64,000 nucleotides of DNA, taken from Mycobacterium paraffinicum (lineage in GTDB: Bacteria; Actinomycetota; Actinomycetes; Mycobacteriales; Mycobacteriaceae). The stretch is taken from contig NZ_MPNT01000005.1 in the NCBI RefSeq assembly GCF_001907675.1, positions 62,001 through 126,000 of the forward strand. Direction: 5' to 3'. Made by a program: the position numbers and the translations under genes. This document shows positions 18,469-31,030 of the stretch, piece after piece (the stretch's first letter is position 1; the number at the start of each line of letters is the position of its first letter). The notes beneath the pieces were generated by a model. The model did no database searches and was not told the DNA's origin. It saw nothing but the letters and a program-made list of their open reading frames with translations.

Positions 18469-21400
18469 ATGGTGGATCAACTCCAGCATGCGACCGAAGC
18501 GCTGCGGAAAGCGCTGGTCCAGGTCGAACGCCTGAAACGCACCAACCGTGCGCTGCTGGAGCGGTCGAGCGAGCCGATCGCGATCGTCGGGATGTCATGC
18601 CGCTTCCCCGGTGGAATCGAGACACCCGAAGACCTGTGGCAGATGGTGGCCGACGGCCGCGACGTGATCACGGAATTTCCCGCCGACCGTGGCTGGGACC
18701 TGGCGAGCCTGTTCGACCCGGATCCCGACGCGCGCCACAAGACGTACGCGCAGACCGGTGGCTTCGTGGACGGTGTCGCCGACTTCGACCCGGCTTTCTT
18801 CGGCATCGCTCCGAGCGAGGCGCTCGCGATGGACCCGCAACATCGGATGTTGCTGGAACTGTCCTGGGAGGCGCTCGAGCGCGGCGGCATCGATCCGAGC
18901 GGCCTGCGGGGCACCGCGACGGGTGTGTTCGCCGGCCTCATCGTCCAGGGCTACGGCATGCTCGCCGAGGAGATCGAGGGCTACCGCCTGACCGGCATGA
19001 CGTCCAGCGTCGCCTCCGGGCGAGTGTCCTATGTGCTGGGTCTGGAGGGCCCGGCGGTGTCGGTGGATACCGCGTGTTCGTCGTCGTTGGTGGCGTTGCA
19101 CATGGCGGTGCAGTCGCTGCGCTCCGGTGAGTGCGATTTGGCGCTGGCCGGCGGCGCGACCGTCAACGCCACCCCGACGGTCTTCGTCGAGTTCAGCCGG
19201 CATCGGGGGCTGGCACCGGACGGCCGGTGCAAGGCGTACGCGGGCGCGGCCGACGGCGTCGGCTGGTCGGAGGGCGGCGCGATGCTGGTCGTCGAGCGGC
19301 TCTCGGACGCGCGGCGGCTGGGCCATCCGGTGCTGGCGCTGGTCCGGGGCACGGCGGTCAATCAGGACGGCGCGTCCAACGGGTTGACCGCGCCCAACGG
19401 CCCGTCTCAGCAGCGGGTGGTGCGGGCGGCGCTGGCCAACGCCGGTGTGTCGACCGCCGACGTCGACGTGGTCGAAGGCCACGGGACCGGGACCACACTG
19501 GGCGACCCGATCGAGGCACAAGCTCTGTTGGCGACGTACGGCCAGGACCGTTCGGAGCCCCTGTGGCTGGGCTCGATCAAGTCGAACATGGGTCACACCC
19601 AGGCCGCCGCGGGCGTGGCGGGCGTCATCAAGATGGTCCAGGCCATGCGCCACGAAATGCTGCCCGCGACACTGCATGTGGACGCGCCCAGCCCGCACGT
19701 CGATTGGTCGGCGGGATCGGTGTCGTTGCTGACCGAGCCGCAGCCGTGGCCGGCGAGCCGCGCGCGCCGCGCAGGCGTCTCGTCGTTCGGGATCAGCGGC
19801 ACCAACGCCCACGTGATCATCGAGGCGCCCCCCGTGGCCGAACCGCAGGAGGCCCGCCCGAAGCCCGTGACGGTGCCGTGGGTGTTGTCGGCAAAGTCCC
19901 TGGCGGCGTTGAGGTCTCAGGCTGGGCGGCTGGCCGGGTACGTGCGCGGCCATGACGAGCTCGACGTCGCCGATGTGGCCTTCTCGCTGGCGGGCCGCGC
20001 GACCTTCGAGCACCGGGCCGTCGTCGTCGGTGGCGATCGGAACCGGTTGCTGGCCGGTCTCGATGAGTTGGCCGCCTCCGAAATTGAGGCCCCGACCGGT
20101 TCGGCCATTCAGGGCAGCGCGCCACCTGCGGGCAAGAACGTCTTCGTGTTTCCCGGCCAGGGCTCGCAATGGCTGGGCATGGGAATCGAATTGCTGGAAA
20201 CCGCACCGGTGTTCGCGCGGCAGATCGATGCGTGCGCGGAAGCATTCGCGGAATTCGTCGACTGGTCGCTGATCGACGTGCTGCGCGGTAATCCGGACGC
20301 CCCGGGTCTGGACCGGGTCGACGTGGTGCAGCCGGTGCTGTTCGCGGTGATGGTGTCGCTCGCAGAATTGTGGAAGTCGGTCGGGGTCAACCCCGACGCG
20401 GTGATCGGCCATTCGCAAGGTGAGATCGCCGCCGCCTATGTCGCCGGTGCCCTGTCGCTGCGCGACGCCGCTCGGGTGGTCACGTTGCGCAGCAAGCTGT
20501 TGCGGTCGCTGGCCCACTCCGGAGGCATGCTGTCCATCGCATGCAGCACCGAACGGGCACGGGAGCTGTTGGCGCCCTACGGCAATCGCGTCAGTATCGC
20601 GGCCGTCAACGGCCCCTCGGCGGTGGTCGTCTCGGGTGAAGTGGCCGCGCTCGACGAACTCGTCGGCTTCTGCACCGACCTGGAGCTGCGCACCCGCCGC
20701 ATCGACGTGGACTACGCGTCGCACTCGGTCGAGGTGGAGGCCATCCGTGCCGAGCTCGCCGAGGCCCTCACCGGTATCGAGCCGCAGTCCTCGCGCGTCG
20801 CCTTCTTTTCCACGGTGACCGGAAGTCGTTTGGACACGGCCGGTCTGGACGCGGCGTATTGGTATCGCAACATCCGGCAGACCGTGCAGTTCGACCAGGC
20901 GGTGCGCGCCGCCTGCGAGCACGGGTATCGCACCTTCATCGAATCCAGTCCGCATCCCGCACTGATCGCGGGCATCGAAGGCACCGCCGACGAGTGCCTG
21001 AAGACCTCGGCCGGCGACTCCGAGGCCATCGTGGTGCCCACCCTGGGCCGTGACGACGGCGGCCTCGAGCGCTTCCTGACGTCGGCGGCCGCCGCGTTCG
21101 TGGCGGGCGTGAGCGTCGATTGGCGCGGCGTGTTGGCCGGGGCGGATTTCGTGGAGCTGCCGACGTACGCCTTTGACCGGCGCCGGTTTTGGCTGTCCGG
21201 CGAGGGTGTCGGAGCCGACGCCGCCGGCCTGGGTTTGGGCACCAGCGAGCACGCGTTGCTCAGCGCGGTCGTTGAGCTGCCGGCCTCGGACGGGGTGCTG
21301 CTGACGGGCCGCCTCTCGCCCAGCCTTCAGGGCTGGCTGGCCGATCACGCTGTCTCCGGTGCCGCGGTGTTCCCGGGCGCGGGGTTCGTCGAGTTGGCGA

Positions 21401-24400
21401 TCCGGGCCGGCGACGAAGTCGGCTGCTCGGTGGTCGACGAACTGACGCTGCAGGCGCCGCTGATGCTGCCGGCCGCCAGTTCGGTTGCCGTGCAAGTGGT
21501 TGTCGGTCCCAGCGAAGAATCGGGCCGACGCTCCGTGGCGGTGTTCTCCCGCACCGACGCCGGTTCGGGGTGGGTGTGTCACGCGGAGGGAGTCCTGAGC
21601 TCGCGGTCCGTTGAGCCCCGCGCCGACCTGTCGGTGTGGCCGCCCGAGGGCGCCGTCGCGGTGGACGTGACCGACGGCTACGACCAGCTCGCGACGCACG
21701 GGTACGGGTACGGACCGGCGTTCCGGGGTTTGACAGCGACGTGGGTCCGCGGCGACGAGGTGTTCGCCGAGGTGCGGCTGCCGGACGCGGCCGGCGGCGT
21801 CAGCGGGTTCGGGGTGCACCCCGCGTTGCTCGACGCGGCGATGCACGCCGTCATCATGGCGCACCAGGCGGCGGGCCGGCCCGTCGAATTGATGTTGCCC
21901 TTCTCGTGGCAGGACGTGTCGTTGCATGCCGCGGGCGCGACCGCGGTCCGTGCGCGGATCGCGCCGACCGAGCGTGGCCAACAGGACGGTGGGGGAACCA
22001 CCTCGATCTCGATCGAGCTCGCCGACGGGCTGGGCTTGCCGGTGCTGTCGGTCGGGGCGATGGTCGCCCGGCCGGTGAGCGAGCGGCAGCTGCGCGCGGC
22101 GGTGTCCAGCTCCGGCCCCGAGCGAATGTTCGAGGTCGCCTGGTCGCCGGCGTCCGCGCCGACGGCCGAGGGCCGGGTGCCGGCCCACGAGATTGTGGAA
22201 TCCGTTGTCAGCGAACAGGATCCGGTCACCGCAACCTACGAGCGCACCCACCGGGTGCTGGCCGCCGTGCAGGCATGGCTGACCGAGCATGACTCGGGCG
22301 TGCTGGTCGTGGCCACCCGGGGCGCGGTCGGATTGCCGGGGGAGGACGTCAGCGATCTGCCCGGCGCGGCGGTATGGGGTTTGGTGCGCTCGGCGCAGAC
22401 GGAGCATCCGGGACGCATCGTCCTAGTGGATTCCGATGCGCCGCTCGATGATCGGGTGGCCGGTTTGGCGCTCGCGACCGGCGAGCCGCAGGTCTTGCTG
22501 CGCGACGGCCAGGTCTACACGCCGCGCGTGCGGCCCAGCCGCGCGGTAGACGATCTCTTGGTGCCGCCGGGCGATGGGCCCTGGCGACTGGGCATCGGCA
22601 GCGCGGGCACCTTCGAAAACCTGCGGCTCGAGCCGGTTCCCAATGCCGACGCACCGCTGGGGCCGGGTCAGGTGCGGGTGGCGCTGCGCGCCATCGCCGC
22701 CAACTTCCGCGACATCATGATCACCCTGGGCATGTTCACCCATGATGCGTTGCTCGGCGGTGAAGGCGCCGGAGTGGTGGTCGAGGTCGGTCCAGGCGTT
22801 ACCGAGTTCGCGGTCGGAGACTCGGTTTACGGGTTCTTCCCCGACGGGAGCGGCACGCTGGTGCCCGGCGATGTTCGCCTGCTGCAGCCGATGCCGGCGG
22901 GCTGGTCCTACCCCGAGGCCGCCGCGATCTCGGCGGTCTTCACCACCGCCTACATGGCCTTCGTGCACCTGGCGGAGGTGAAGCCGGGACAGCGCGTGCT
23001 GGTGCACGCGGCGGCCGGCGGTGTCGGCATGGCGGCGGTTCAGCTCGGCCGGTACTTGGGTCTCGAGATCTTTGCGACGGCCAGTCGCGGCAAATGGGAC
23101 ACGTTGCGGGCCATGGGGTTTGACGAGGACCACATCGCGGATTCCCGCAGCCTGGACTTCGAGGACAAGTTTCGGGCGGTGACTGGCAGGACCGGCATGG
23201 CTGGAATGGACGTCGTGCTGGATTCGCTGGCGGGCGACTTCGTGGACGCCTCCCTGCGCCTGGTGGCCCCCGGCGGTGTGTTCCTGGAGATGGGCAAGAC
23301 CGACATCCGCGACCCGGGTGTGATCGCCCAGCAATACCCGGGCGTGCGCTACCGCGCCTTCGACCTCTTCGAGCCCGGCCGTCCCCGGATGCACCAGTGG
23401 ATGATCGAGTTGGCCGGGCTTTTCGAAGCCGGCGCGCTGCGGCCGTTGCCGGTGACCACCTTCGATATCCGGCGCGGTCGTGCGGCGTTGCGGTACCTGA
23501 GCCAGGCCCGCCACATCGGCAAGGTCGTCATGACCATTCCAGGCGGACTGGCGGCGGGCACCGTGCTGATCACCGGTGGTACCGGGATGGCGGGTTCGAC
23601 GCTGGCCCGCCACCTCGTGACGCACCACGGTGTGCGAAACATGGTGTTGCTCAGCCGCAGCGGTCCCGATGCGCCCGGGTCGGCCGAGCTCGTCGCGGAA
23701 TTGGCGGAAGCCGGTGCCCGGGTGCGCGCGGTCGCGTGCGACGCGGCCGACCGGGAGGCGTTGGCCTCGGTGATCGCCGACATTCCGGCGTCGCACCCGC
23801 TGAGCGGGGTGATCCATGCCGCGGGTGTGCTCGACGACGCGGTGGTCACCTCCTTGACTGCGGAGCGAGTGGACGCGGTGTTGCGCTCCAAGGTCGACGC
23901 GGCCTGGAACCTGCACGAGCTCACCCGCGACCTCGATCTCCCGGCGTTCGTGATGTTTTCGTCGATGGCCGGGCTGGTGGGCTCGTCGGGCCAGGCCAAC
24001 TACGCGGCGGCCAACTCCTTCCTCGACGGGCTGGCCGCGCATCGCCGGGCTCTGGGATTGCCCGCGATCTCGCTGGCCTGGGGCCTGTGGGATCAGGCCA
24101 GCGCCATGACCGGTGGGCTGGACGCCGCCGACCGCGCCCGGCTCGGTCGCGACGGGATCCTGGCCTTGTCGTCGGACGAGGCGATGGAGTTGTTCGACAC
24201 CGCGCTGATTGTCAACGAGCCCTTCCTGGCGCCCGCCCGCATCGACCTGAACGCGCTGCGAGCCCACGCCGCCGCCGTGCCGCCCATGTTCGCCGACCTG
24301 GTCCACGCGCCCGCGCGGCGTCAGGTCGACGACTCGCTGGCGGCCGCCAAGTCGAAATCCGCGTTGGCGCACCGGCTGCACGGCCTGCCCGAACCGGAAC

Positions 24401-27400
24401 AGCACGCCGTGTTGCTGGGCCTGGTCCGTTCGCACATTGCGACCGTGTTGGGTAACACCACGCCCGAGGCGATCGACCCCGACAAGGCGTTCCAGGACCT
24501 GGGCTTCGACTCGCTGACCGCGGTCGAAATGCGAAACCGGCTGAAAACCGCGACCGGGCTTGCTCTTTCACCGACCCTCATCTTCGACTACCCGACCCCG
24601 AACGGCCTGGCCGGCTACATTCGCGGCGAACTCGCCGGGGTGCCGCAGGAAGTCGCGCCCGCCCCGGCCGTTCGCGCCGTTGGCGACGACCCGATCGTGA
24701 TCGTCGGCATGGCGTGCCGGTACCCGGGCGGGGTCAATTCTCCCGATGATCTGTGGCGGATGCTCGTCGATCAGCGCGACGTGCTCTCGGACTTCCCCAC
24801 CGACCGCGGCTGGGACCTGGCCGGCATCTACAACCCGGACCCCGACGTCCCGGGAACCTGCTACACCCGCACCGGCGGCTTCGTGGAGGGTGTGGCGGAC
24901 TTCGATCCCGCCTTCTTCGGGATCGCACCTAGCGAGGCGCTGGCGATGGACCCGCAGCAGCGGATGTTCCTCGAGCTGTCCTGGGAAGCCTTGGAGCGGG
25001 CCGGAATCGACCCCGGCGCATTGCGCGGCAGCGCGACCGGCGTCTTCGCCGGGGTGTACACGCAGGGCTATGGCATGGGCGCGGCCCCGGCCGCGGAGGG
25101 CTTCCGCCTGACCGGGCAGTCGTCGAGTGTGGCGTCGGGCCGGGTGTCGTACGCGCTGGGCCTGGAGGGCCCAGCGGTGTCCGTGGACACGGCGTGCTCG
25201 TCGTCGCTGGTGGCGTTGCACATGGCCGCGCAGTCGCTGCGCTCGGGCGAATGCGACCTGGCGCTGGCCGGCGGCGTCACCGTCAACGCCACACCCGACA
25301 TCTTCGTGGAGTTCAGCCGCATGCGGGGGCTCTCCGCCGATGGGCGGTGCAAGGCGTACGCCGGGGCCGCCGATGGCACCGGCTTCTCCGAGGGCGGCGG
25401 GATGCTCGTCGTCGAGCGGTTGTCGGATGCGCAGCGGCTCGGGCACCCGGTGCTGGCGATGGTGCGCGGCTCGGCGATCAACCAGGACGGGGCATCCAAC
25501 GGGCTGACCGCGCCCAACGGCCCGTCCCAGCAGCGGGTGGTCCGCGCCGCGCTGGCCAACGCCGGCTTGTCCGCCGCCGACGTCGACGTGGTCGAAGGCC
25601 ACGGCACGGGAACGACTTTGGGCGATCCGATCGAGGCCCAGGCGTTGTTGGCGACGTACGGCCAGGGCCGCGCCGAGCCGCTGCTGCTGGGCTCGATCAA
25701 GTCGAACATGGGCCACACGCAGGCCGCCGCCGGTGTGGCCGGCGTGATCAAGATGGTGCTGGCGATGCGGCACGACCTGCTGCCGGCGACGCTGCACGTC
25801 GACCAACCCAGCCCGCACGTCGACTGGTCGGTGGGCTCGGTGTCGCTGCTGACCGAACCGCGGTCCTGGAAGGCGGATCATCCGCGCCGGGCCGGGGTGT
25901 CGTCGTTCGGGATCAGTGGCACGAACGCGCACGTGATCATCGAGGCCGCGCCCGTCGAGCCCCCGCGCGCCGTGGAACGCGCCAAGCCGCCGGTGTTGCC
26001 GTGGGTGGTGTCGGCGAAGTCGTTGCCGGCGTTGGGTTCCCAGGCCGCGCGGCTCGCCGAGCACCTGCGCGAGCGCAGCGAGCTCGACGCCGCCGACGTG
26101 GCGTGGTCGCTGGCGGGCCGGTCGAACTTCGAGCACCGGGCCGTCGTGGTCGGCGGCGACCGCGATCAGCTGCTGGCCGGCCTCGACGAGTTGGCCACCG
26201 GTCAGGCCGGATCGGTCATCCAGGGCACCGCCATGCCCGGCGGCAAGACCGTCTTCGTCTTCCCCGGTCAGGGCGCCCAGGTCCTCGGGATGGGGATGGG
26301 CCTGCACGCCGCGTATCCGGTGTTCGCCGAGGCGTTCGACGCCGTCGTGGCCGAGCTGGACCGGCACCTGCTGCGGCCGCTGCGCGAGGTCATGTGGGGC
26401 CACGACGAGGGTCTGTTGAACACCACCGAATTCGCCCAGCCGGCGTTGTTCGCGGTGGAAGTCGCCTTGTTCAGGTTGCTCGAATCGTGGGGTATCCACC
26501 CCGACTTCGTGCTGGGCCACTCGATCGGCGAGTTGGCGGCCGCGCACGTCGCTGGCGTCCTGTCGCTGGAGAACGCGGCGGTACTCGTCGCCGCCCGCGG
26601 CCGATTCATGCAGGCCCTGCCTGAGGGCGGGGCGATGATCGCAGTGCAGGCCGCAGAATCCGAAGTGCGTCCGCTCCTGGAACCCAACAGGGTGGACATC
26701 GCCGCCGTCAACGGGCCCACCTCCGTTGTCATTTCGGGCGCCGAGGACGAGGTGGCCGCCATCGCGGCCCAACTCCGCGCCGATGGCCGCCGCGTCCACC
26801 AATTGGCGGTGTCCCACGCGTTCCACTCGCCGTTGATGGCTCCGATGCTCGACGAATTCGGCACGGTCGCAGCCGGTCTGGCCATCGGCAGACCGATGAT
26901 CCCGATCGTGTCGAACGTGACCGGGCAACTGGCGGATGACGACTTCGCTTCGCCCGCCTACTGGAAGCGGCACATTCGCGAAGCGGTGCGGTTCGCCGAC
27001 AGCGTGCGTTTCGTGCACGCGGCCGGCGGCAACCGTTTCCTCGAGGTGGGTCCCGGCAGCGGGCTGACGGCATCGATCGAAGAATCGCTGCCGGACGTTC
27101 CGGTGGTCACCATGTCGGCGCTGCGGAAGGACCGCCCGGAACCGGCGACGCTGACCAACGCGGTCGCGCAGGGGTACGTCGCCGGGATGGACGTGGATTG
27201 GCGCGGCGCGATCGACAGTGCCGGTTTCAAAGCCGATTTCGTCGAGCTGCCCACCTACGCGTTCGAGCGCCGGAGATTCTGGCTGTCCGGCGACGGCGCC
27301 GCCGTCGACGCCACGGGCTTGGGTTTGGCGCCCGGTGAGCACGCGCTGCTCGGTGCGGTGGTGGAGCTGCCGGCCTCCGGTGGGGTGGTGCTCACGGGCC

Positions 27401-30400
27401 GGTTGTCGGCCGGCGCGCAGAGCTGGTTGGCCGACCACGCCGTCGGCGGCGTGGTGCTGTTCCCCGGTGCCGGATTCGTGGAACTGGCCATCCGGGCCGG
27501 CGACGAAGTGGGCTGCGGCGTGGTCGACGAGCTGAATCTGGCCGCCCCGCTGGTGCTTCCGGCGTCGGGATCCGTGGCGGTCCAGGTCGTGGTGGGCGGT
27601 GCCGACGACACGGGGGCCCGTGCGGTGTCGGTGTTTTCGCGCGCCGACTCCGGTACGGGCTGGTCGTTGCACGCCGAGGGCGTGTTGCGCGCCGGATCGG
27701 TGCAGCCGAGCGCGGACCTGTCGGCCTGGCCGCCGATCGGTGCCACGCCGGTCGATGTCGCCGACGGCTACGAGCGGCTGGCCGAGCGCGGGTACGGCTA
27801 CGGGCCCGCGTTCCGCGGCCTGACGTCGATGTGGCGCCGCGGCGACGAAGTCTTCGCCGAAGTGACCCTGCCCGCCGACGCGGGAGTCTCGGCGTCCGGA
27901 TTCGGCGTCCACCCGGTGATGCTCGACGCGGCACTGCACGCGGTGATCTTGACCTCCGACGGCGCCGAGCTCCCCGAAGGTTCGATGCTGGTGCCGTTCT
28001 CGTGGCAGCAGGTGTCGCTGCACGCCGCGGGGGCGACGGCGGTGCGGGCAAGGATCGTGCCGGTGAGCGATTCGGCGGTGTCGATCGAACTCGCGGACGG
28101 ATTGGGCCTGCCGGTGCTCTCGGTGGCGTCGATGGTGGCCCGGCCGGTGACCGACCAGCAGCTGTTGGCCGCGGTGTCGAATTCGGGGCCCGACCGCCTC
28201 TTCGAGGTCATCTGGTCCGCTCAGCGTTCGACCTCGGTGCAGCCCGTCTCGGTATCCGCCTGGGGCGCACCAGAAGTGGACGACGCCGGGGCACAGCAGT
28301 CGGCGGTGGTGTTCGAGTCGGCGCCCGTCGTCGGCGACGTCGTTGCCGACGTGTACGCGGCCACCCGCGCGGTGCTGCCGGTCCTGCAGTCGTGGCTGGC
28401 CCGTGACGGGGCGGGCACCCTGGTCGTCGCGACCCGCGGCGCGATGGCGTTGCCGGGGGAGGACGTCACCGATCTGGCGGGCGCGGCGGTGTGGGGACTG
28501 GTGCGGTCGGCGCAGACCGAGCACCCGGGTCGCATCGTGCTCGTCGACACCGACGGTCCGTTGGACGACGAGTCCGTGGCCGCGCTCCTTGCGGTCGGTG
28601 AACCGCAGGCATTGGTGCGCGGCGGGGCGGTGTACACCGCCCGGGTCCATGGGAGTCGCACCGTCGGCGGCCTGTTGGTCCCCCCGAGCGATGGGCCCTG
28701 GCGACTCGGCATGAGCAGTCACGGCACCTTCGAGAATCTGCGGTTGGAGCGCATCCCGGACGCCGACGCCCCGTTGGAGGCCGGGCAGGTTCGGGTTGCG
28801 CTGTCGGCCCTGGCCGCCAACTTCCGCGACGTGATGATCGCGCTGGGCCTTTACCCGGATCCAGACGCCGTGATGGGTATCGAGGCCTCCGGCGTGGTCA
28901 TCGAAACGGGCCCGGCCACTGCACGTTTCGCGGTCGGCGACCGTGTCATGGGCTTGTTCCCCGACGGCACCGGCACGGTCGCGAGAACCGACCAGCGCCT
29001 GCTCGCCAAGGTGCCGGTCGGATGGTCGCACACCGCGGCCGCCACCACCACCGTGGTGTTCGCCACCGCCTTCTACGCGTTGGTGGATCTGGCCGCCGCC
29101 AAGCGAGGTCAGCGGGTGTTGGTGCACGCCGCCGCCGGCGGCGTCGGAATGGCCGCCGTGCAGCTGGCCCGACACCTGGGCCTGGAGGTGTTCGCCACCG
29201 CCAGCCGAGGCAAGTGGGACACGTTGCGGGCCATGGGGTTTGACTCCGACCACATCTCGGACTCGCGCAGCCTGGAGTTCGAGGACAAGTTCCGGTCCGT
29301 CACCGGCGGACGCGGCATGGACCTGGTGCTGGACTCGCTGTCCGGCGACTTCGTCGACGCCTCGCTGCGGTTGGTTGCCCCCGGCGGTGCGTTCCTGGAG
29401 ATGGGCAAGACCGACATGCGCGAGCCCGACGCGGTCGCCCGGGAGCATCTCGGCGTGCGCTACCGCGCTTTCGACCTCTTCGAGGCCGGGCCGGACCGCA
29501 TCGCGCAAATACTCGACGAGCTGGCCGCGATGTTCGCCGACGACGTGCTGCGGCCGTTGCCGGTTACCAGGTTTGACGTGCGGCGCGCGCCCGCCGCGTT
29601 GCGGTATCTGAGCCAGGCCCGGCACGTCGGCAAGGTCGTCATGACCATGCCGGATGCCTGGGCTACCGGCACGGTGTTGATCACCGGCGCCACCGGCATG
29701 GCGGGTTCGGCGCTGGCCCGCCATGTGGTGACGCGCCACGACGCGCGCAACCTGGTCTTGGTGAGCCGGCGTGGTCTGGACGCGCCTGGTGCCGCGGAAT
29801 TGGTGACGGAGCTCAGCGGCGCGGGCGCCCAGGTGCAGGTGGTGGCCTGTGACGCCGCCGATCGCGAGGCGCTGGCGAAGGTGATCGCCGACATCCCGGT
29901 GCACCGGCCGCTGTCGGGGGTGATCCACGCGGCCGGCGTGCTCGACGACGCGGTGATCTCGTCGCTGACTCCGGAGCGGGTGGCGTCGGTGTTGCGGGCC
30001 AAGGTCGATGCGGCCTGGAACCTGCACGAGCTGACCCGGGACCTGGATGTGTCCGCGTTCGTGATGTTTTCGTCGATGGCGGGCTTGGCGGGCGCCTCGG
30101 GTCAGGCCAACTACGCGGCGGCCAACTCGTTCCTGGACGGATTGGCCGTGCACCGGCGCACACACGGCTTGCCGGCGATGTCGCTGGCGTGGGGTCTGTG
30201 GGATCAGGCCAGCGCCATGACCGGCGCGCTCGGGGCGGCCGACCGTGCCCGGTTCGGCCGCGACGGAATCGTCGCGATGTCCTCCGACGAGGCGCTGGAA
30301 TTGATGGACACCGCGCTCATCGTCGACGAGCCGTTCCTGTTGCCCGCCCACATCGACCTCGCCGCGCTGCGGGTCAAGTTCGATAGCGGGACGCTGCCGC

Positions 30401-31005
30401 CGATGTTCGTCGATCTGATCAACGCGCCCACCCGGCGTCAGGTCGACGATTCGCTGGCCGCGGCGAAGTCGAAATCCGCACTGCTGCAGCGCCTCGAAGG
30501 GCTTCCGGAGGACGAGCAGCAGGCGGTTCTGCTGGACTTGGTGCGGGCCAACATCGCCACCGTGCTCGGCAATTCCAGCCCGGAATCGATCGATCCCGAC
30601 CGCGCTTTCCAGGAGCTGGGTTTCGACTCGTTGACCGCGGTCGAGATGCGCAATAGGCTGAAATCCGCTACCGGACTGGCGCTGTCACCCACGCTGATCT
30701 TCGACTACCCGAACTCCGCCGCGCTGGCCGGTTACATGCACCGCGAACTCGTCGGCGCGGCCGAGCAGCAGACTCCGGCCGCCGCGCCCGGGGAGGCCGA
30801 GATCCAGCGCGCCGTGGGATCGATTCCGGTCAAGCGCCTGCGGCAGGCCGGGGTGCTGGAGCTGTTGCTCGCCTTGGCGAACGAAGCGGACGGCGGCCGA
30901 GGTGACGGGCAGTCGCCGGCCGCCGCAACGAGCTCGGAGAAGGACATCGCGGACATGGATCTCGAGGATCTGGTCAACGCGGCTCTGATGGACGACGACG
31001 AATAG
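18469..31005 (+). CDS. pks12: Mycoketide synthase Pks12 (two complete type I PKS modules)
   Basis: A 4178-residue modular polyketide synthase that makes the mycoketide chain of mannosyl-phosphomycoketide, a CD1c antigen. A coiled-coil docking segment (residues 1-32) leads to two modules, each KS-AT-DH-ER-KR-ACP. Module 1: KS Cys203, His338, His376; AT Ser649 in GHSQG; DH around 955; ER nucleotide site near 1510; KR site near 1697; ACP Ser2015. Module 2: KS Cys2243; AT Ser2685 in GHSIG; DH near 2984; ER near 3550; KR near 3734; ACP Ser4054; then an acidic C-terminal docking tail. AT1 carries YASH (methylmalonyl-CoA) and AT2 HAFH (malonyl-CoA), which fits alternating extender units and a methyl branch at every fourth carbon. 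ATG 18469 is preferred to the TTG just before it; GAGAGG lies upstream. Confidence 0.97.
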   Translation: MVDQLQHATEALRKALVQVERLKRTNRALLERSSEPIAIVGMSCRFPGGIETPEDLWQMVADGRDVITEFPADRGWDLASLFDPDPDARHKTYAQTGGFVDGVADFDPAFFGIAPSEALAMDPQHRMLLELSWEALERGGIDPSGLRGTATGVFAGLIVQGYGMLAEEIEGYRLTGMTSSVASGRVSYVLGLEGPAVSVDTACSSSLVALHMAVQSLRSGECDLALAGGATVNATPTVFVEFSRHRGLAPDGRCKAYAGAADGVGWSEGGAMLVVERLSDARRLGHPVLALVRGTAVNQDGASNGLTAPNGPSQQRVVRAALANAGVSTADVDVVEGHGTGTTLGDPIEAQALLATYGQDRSEPLWLGSIKSNMGHTQAAAGVAGVIKMVQAMRHEMLPATLHVDAPSPHVDWSAGSVSLLTEPQPWPASRARRAGVSSFGISGTNAHVIIEAPPVAEPQEARPKPVTVPWVLSAKSLAALRSQAGRLAGYVRGHDELDVADVAFSLAGRATFEHRAVVVGGDRNRLLAGLDELAASEIEAPTGSAIQGSAPPAGKNVFVFPGQGSQWLGMGIELLETAPVFARQIDACAEAFAEFVDWSLIDVLRGNPDAPGLDRVDVVQPVLFAVMVSLAELWKSVGVNPDAVIGHSQGEIAAAYVAGALSLRDAARVVTLRSKLLRSLAHSGGMLSIACSTERARELLAPYGNRVSIAAVNGPSAVVVSGEVAALDELVGFCTDLELRTRRIDVDYASHSVEVEAIRAELAEALTGIEPQSSRVAFFSTVTGSRLDTAGLDAAYWYRNIRQTVQFDQAVRAACEHGYRTFIESSPHPALIAGIEGTADECLKTSAGDSEAIVVPTLGRDDGGLERFLTSAAAAFVAGVSVDWRGVLAGADFVELPTYAFDRRRFWLSGEGVGADAAGLGLGTSEHALLSAVVELPASDGVLLTGRLSPSLQGWLADHAVSGAAVFPGAGFVELAIRAGDEVGCSVVDELTLQAPLMLPAASSVAVQVVVGPSEESGRRSVAVFSRTDAGSGWVCHAEGVLSSRSVEPRADLSVWPPEGAVAVDVTDGYDQLATHGYGYGPAFRGLTATWVRGDEVFAEVRLPDAAGGVSGFGVHPALLDAAMHAVIMAHQAAGRPVELMLPFSWQDVSLHAAGATAVRARIAPTERGQQDGGGTTSISIELADGLGLPVLSVGAMVARPVSERQLRAAVSSSGPERMFEVAWSPASAPTAEGRVPAHEIVESVVSEQDPVTATYERTHRVLAAVQAWLTEHDSGVLVVATRGAVGLPGEDVSDLPGAAVWGLVRSAQTEHPGRIVLVDSDAPLDDRVAGLALATGEPQVLLRDGQVYTPRVRPSRAVDDLLVPPGDGPWRLGIGSAGTFENLRLEPVPNADAPLGPGQVRVALRAIAANFRDIMITLGMFTHDALLGGEGAGVVVEVGPGVTEFAVGDSVYGFFPDGSGTLVPGDVRLLQPMPAGWSYPEAAAISAVFTTAYMAFVHLAEVKPGQRVLVHAAAGGVGMAAVQLGRYLGLEIFATASRGKWDTLRAMGFDEDHIADSRSLDFEDKFRAVTGRTGMAGMDVVLDSLAGDFVDASLRLVAPGGVFLEMGKTDIRDPGVIAQQYPGVRYRAFDLFEPGRPRMHQWMIELAGLFEAGALRPLPVTTFDIRRGRAALRYLSQARHIGKVVMTIPGGLAAGTVLITGGTGMAGSTLARHLVTHHGVRNMVLLSRSGPDAPGSAELVAELAEAGARVRAVACDAADREALASVIADIPASHPLSGVIHAAGVLDDAVVTSLTAERVDAVLRSKVDAAWNLHELTRDLDLPAFVMFSSMAGLVGSSGQANYAAANSFLDGLAAHRRALGLPAISLAWGLWDQASAMTGGLDAADRARLGRDGILALSSDEAMELFDTALIVNEPFLAPARIDLNALRAHAAAVPPMFADLVHAPARRQVDDSLAAAKSKSALAHRLHGLPEPEQHAVLLGLVRSHIATVLGNTTPEAIDPDKAFQDLGFDSLTAVEMRNRLKTATGLALSPTLIFDYPTPNGLAGYIRGELAGVPQEVAPAPAVRAVGDDPIVIVGMACRYPGGVNSPDDLWRMLVDQRDVLSDFPTDRGWDLAGIYNPDPDVPGTCYTRTGGFVEGVADFDPAFFGIAPSEALAMDPQQRMFLELSWEALERAGIDPGALRGSATGVFAGVYTQGYGMGAAPAAEGFRLTGQSSSVASGRVSYALGLEGPAVSVDTACSSSLVALHMAAQSLRSGECDLALAGGVTVNATPDIFVEFSRMRGLSADGRCKAYAGAADGTGFSEGGGMLVVERLSDAQRLGHPVLAMVRGSAINQDGASNGLTAPNGPSQQRVVRAALANAGLSAADVDVVEGHGTGTTLGDPIEAQALLATYGQGRAEPLLLGSIKSNMGHTQAAAGVAGVIKMVLAMRHDLLPATLHVDQPSPHVDWSVGSVSLLTEPRSWKADHPRRAGVSSFGISGTNAHVIIEAAPVEPPRAVERAKPPVLPWVVSAKSLPALGSQAARLAEHLRERSELDAADVAWSLAGRSNFEHRAVVVGGDRDQLLAGLDELATGQAGSVIQGTAMPGGKTVFVFPGQGAQVLGMGMGLHAAYPVFAEAFDAVVAELDRHLLRPLREVMWGHDEGLLNTTEFAQPALFAVEVALFRLLESWGIHPDFVLGHSIGELAAAHVAGVLSLENAAVLVAARGRFMQALPEGGAMIAVQAAESEVRPLLEPNRVDIAAVNGPTSVVISGAEDEVAAIAAQLRADGRRVHQLAVSHAFHSPLMAPMLDEFGTVAAGLAIGRPMIPIVSNVTGQLADDDFASPAYWKRHIREAVRFADSVRFVHAAGGNRFLEVGPGSGLTASIEESLPDVPVVTMSALRKDRPEPATLTNAVAQGYVAGMDVDWRGAIDSAGFKADFVELPTYAFERRRFWLSGDGAAVDATGLGLAPGEHALLGAVVELPASGGVVLTGRLSAGAQSWLADHAVGGVVLFPGAGFVELAIRAGDEVGCGVVDELNLAAPLVLPASGSVAVQVVVGGADDTGARAVSVFSRADSGTGWSLHAEGVLRAGSVQPSADLSAWPPIGATPVDVADGYERLAERGYGYGPAFRGLTSMWRRGDEVFAEVTLPADAGVSASGFGVHPVMLDAALHAVILTSDGAELPEGSMLVPFSWQQVSLHAAGATAVRARIVPVSDSAVSIELADGLGLPVLSVASMVARPVTDQQLLAAVSNSGPDRLFEVIWSAQRSTSVQPVSVSAWGAPEVDDAGAQQSAVVFESAPVVGDVVADVYAATRAVLPVLQSWLARDGAGTLVVATRGAMALPGEDVTDLAGAAVWGLVRSAQTEHPGRIVLVDTDGPLDDESVAALLAVGEPQALVRGGAVYTARVHGSRTVGGLLVPPSDGPWRLGMSSHGTFENLRLERIPDADAPLEAGQVRVALSALAANFRDVMIALGLYPDPDAVMGIEASGVVIETGPATARFAVGDRVMGLFPDGTGTVARTDQRLLAKVPVGWSHTAAATTTVVFATAFYALVDLAAAKRGQRVLVHAAAGGVGMAAVQLARHLGLEVFATASRGKWDTLRAMGFDSDHISDSRSLEFEDKFRSVTGGRGMDLVLDSLSGDFVDASLRLVAPGGAFLEMGKTDMREPDAVAREHLGVRYRAFDLFEAGPDRIAQILDELAAMFADDVLRPLPVTRFDVRRAPAALRYLSQARHVGKVVMTMPDAWATGTVLITGATGMAGSALARHVVTRHDARNLVLVSRRGLDAPGAAELVTELSGAGAQVQVVACDAADREALAKVIADIPVHRPLSGVIHAAGVLDDAVISSLTPERVASVLRAKVDAAWNLHELTRDLDVSAFVMFSSMAGLAGASGQANYAAANSFLDGLAVHRRTHGLPAMSLAWGLWDQASAMTGALGAADRARFGRDGIVAMSSDEALELMDTALIVDEPFLLPAHIDLAALRVKFDSGTLPPMFVDLINAPTRRQVDDSLAAAKSKSALLQRLEGLPEDEQQAVLLDLVRANIATVLGNSSPESIDPDRAFQELGFDSLTAVEMRNRLKSATGLALSPTLIFDYPNSAALAGYMHRELVGAAEQQTPAAAPGEAEIQRAVGSIPVKRLRQAGVLELLLALANEADGGRGDGQSPAAATSSEKDIADMDLEDLVNAALMDDDE

Positions 31006-31030
31006 TCATGGGCTTGCGCAAGGGCAATCA

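Noticed and set aside
18595..22407. A 1270-codon minus-strand frame opposite the first pks12 module
   Set aside because: Same shadow effect. The plus strand encodes clear KS, AT and DH domains.
24568..30351. A very long open frame (about 1900 codons) on the minus strand opposite pks12
   Set aside because: It is the antisense shadow of the GC-rich pks12 frame. Its translation has no domain, is rich in Arg/His/Gly, and mirrors codon-position bias of the true gene.
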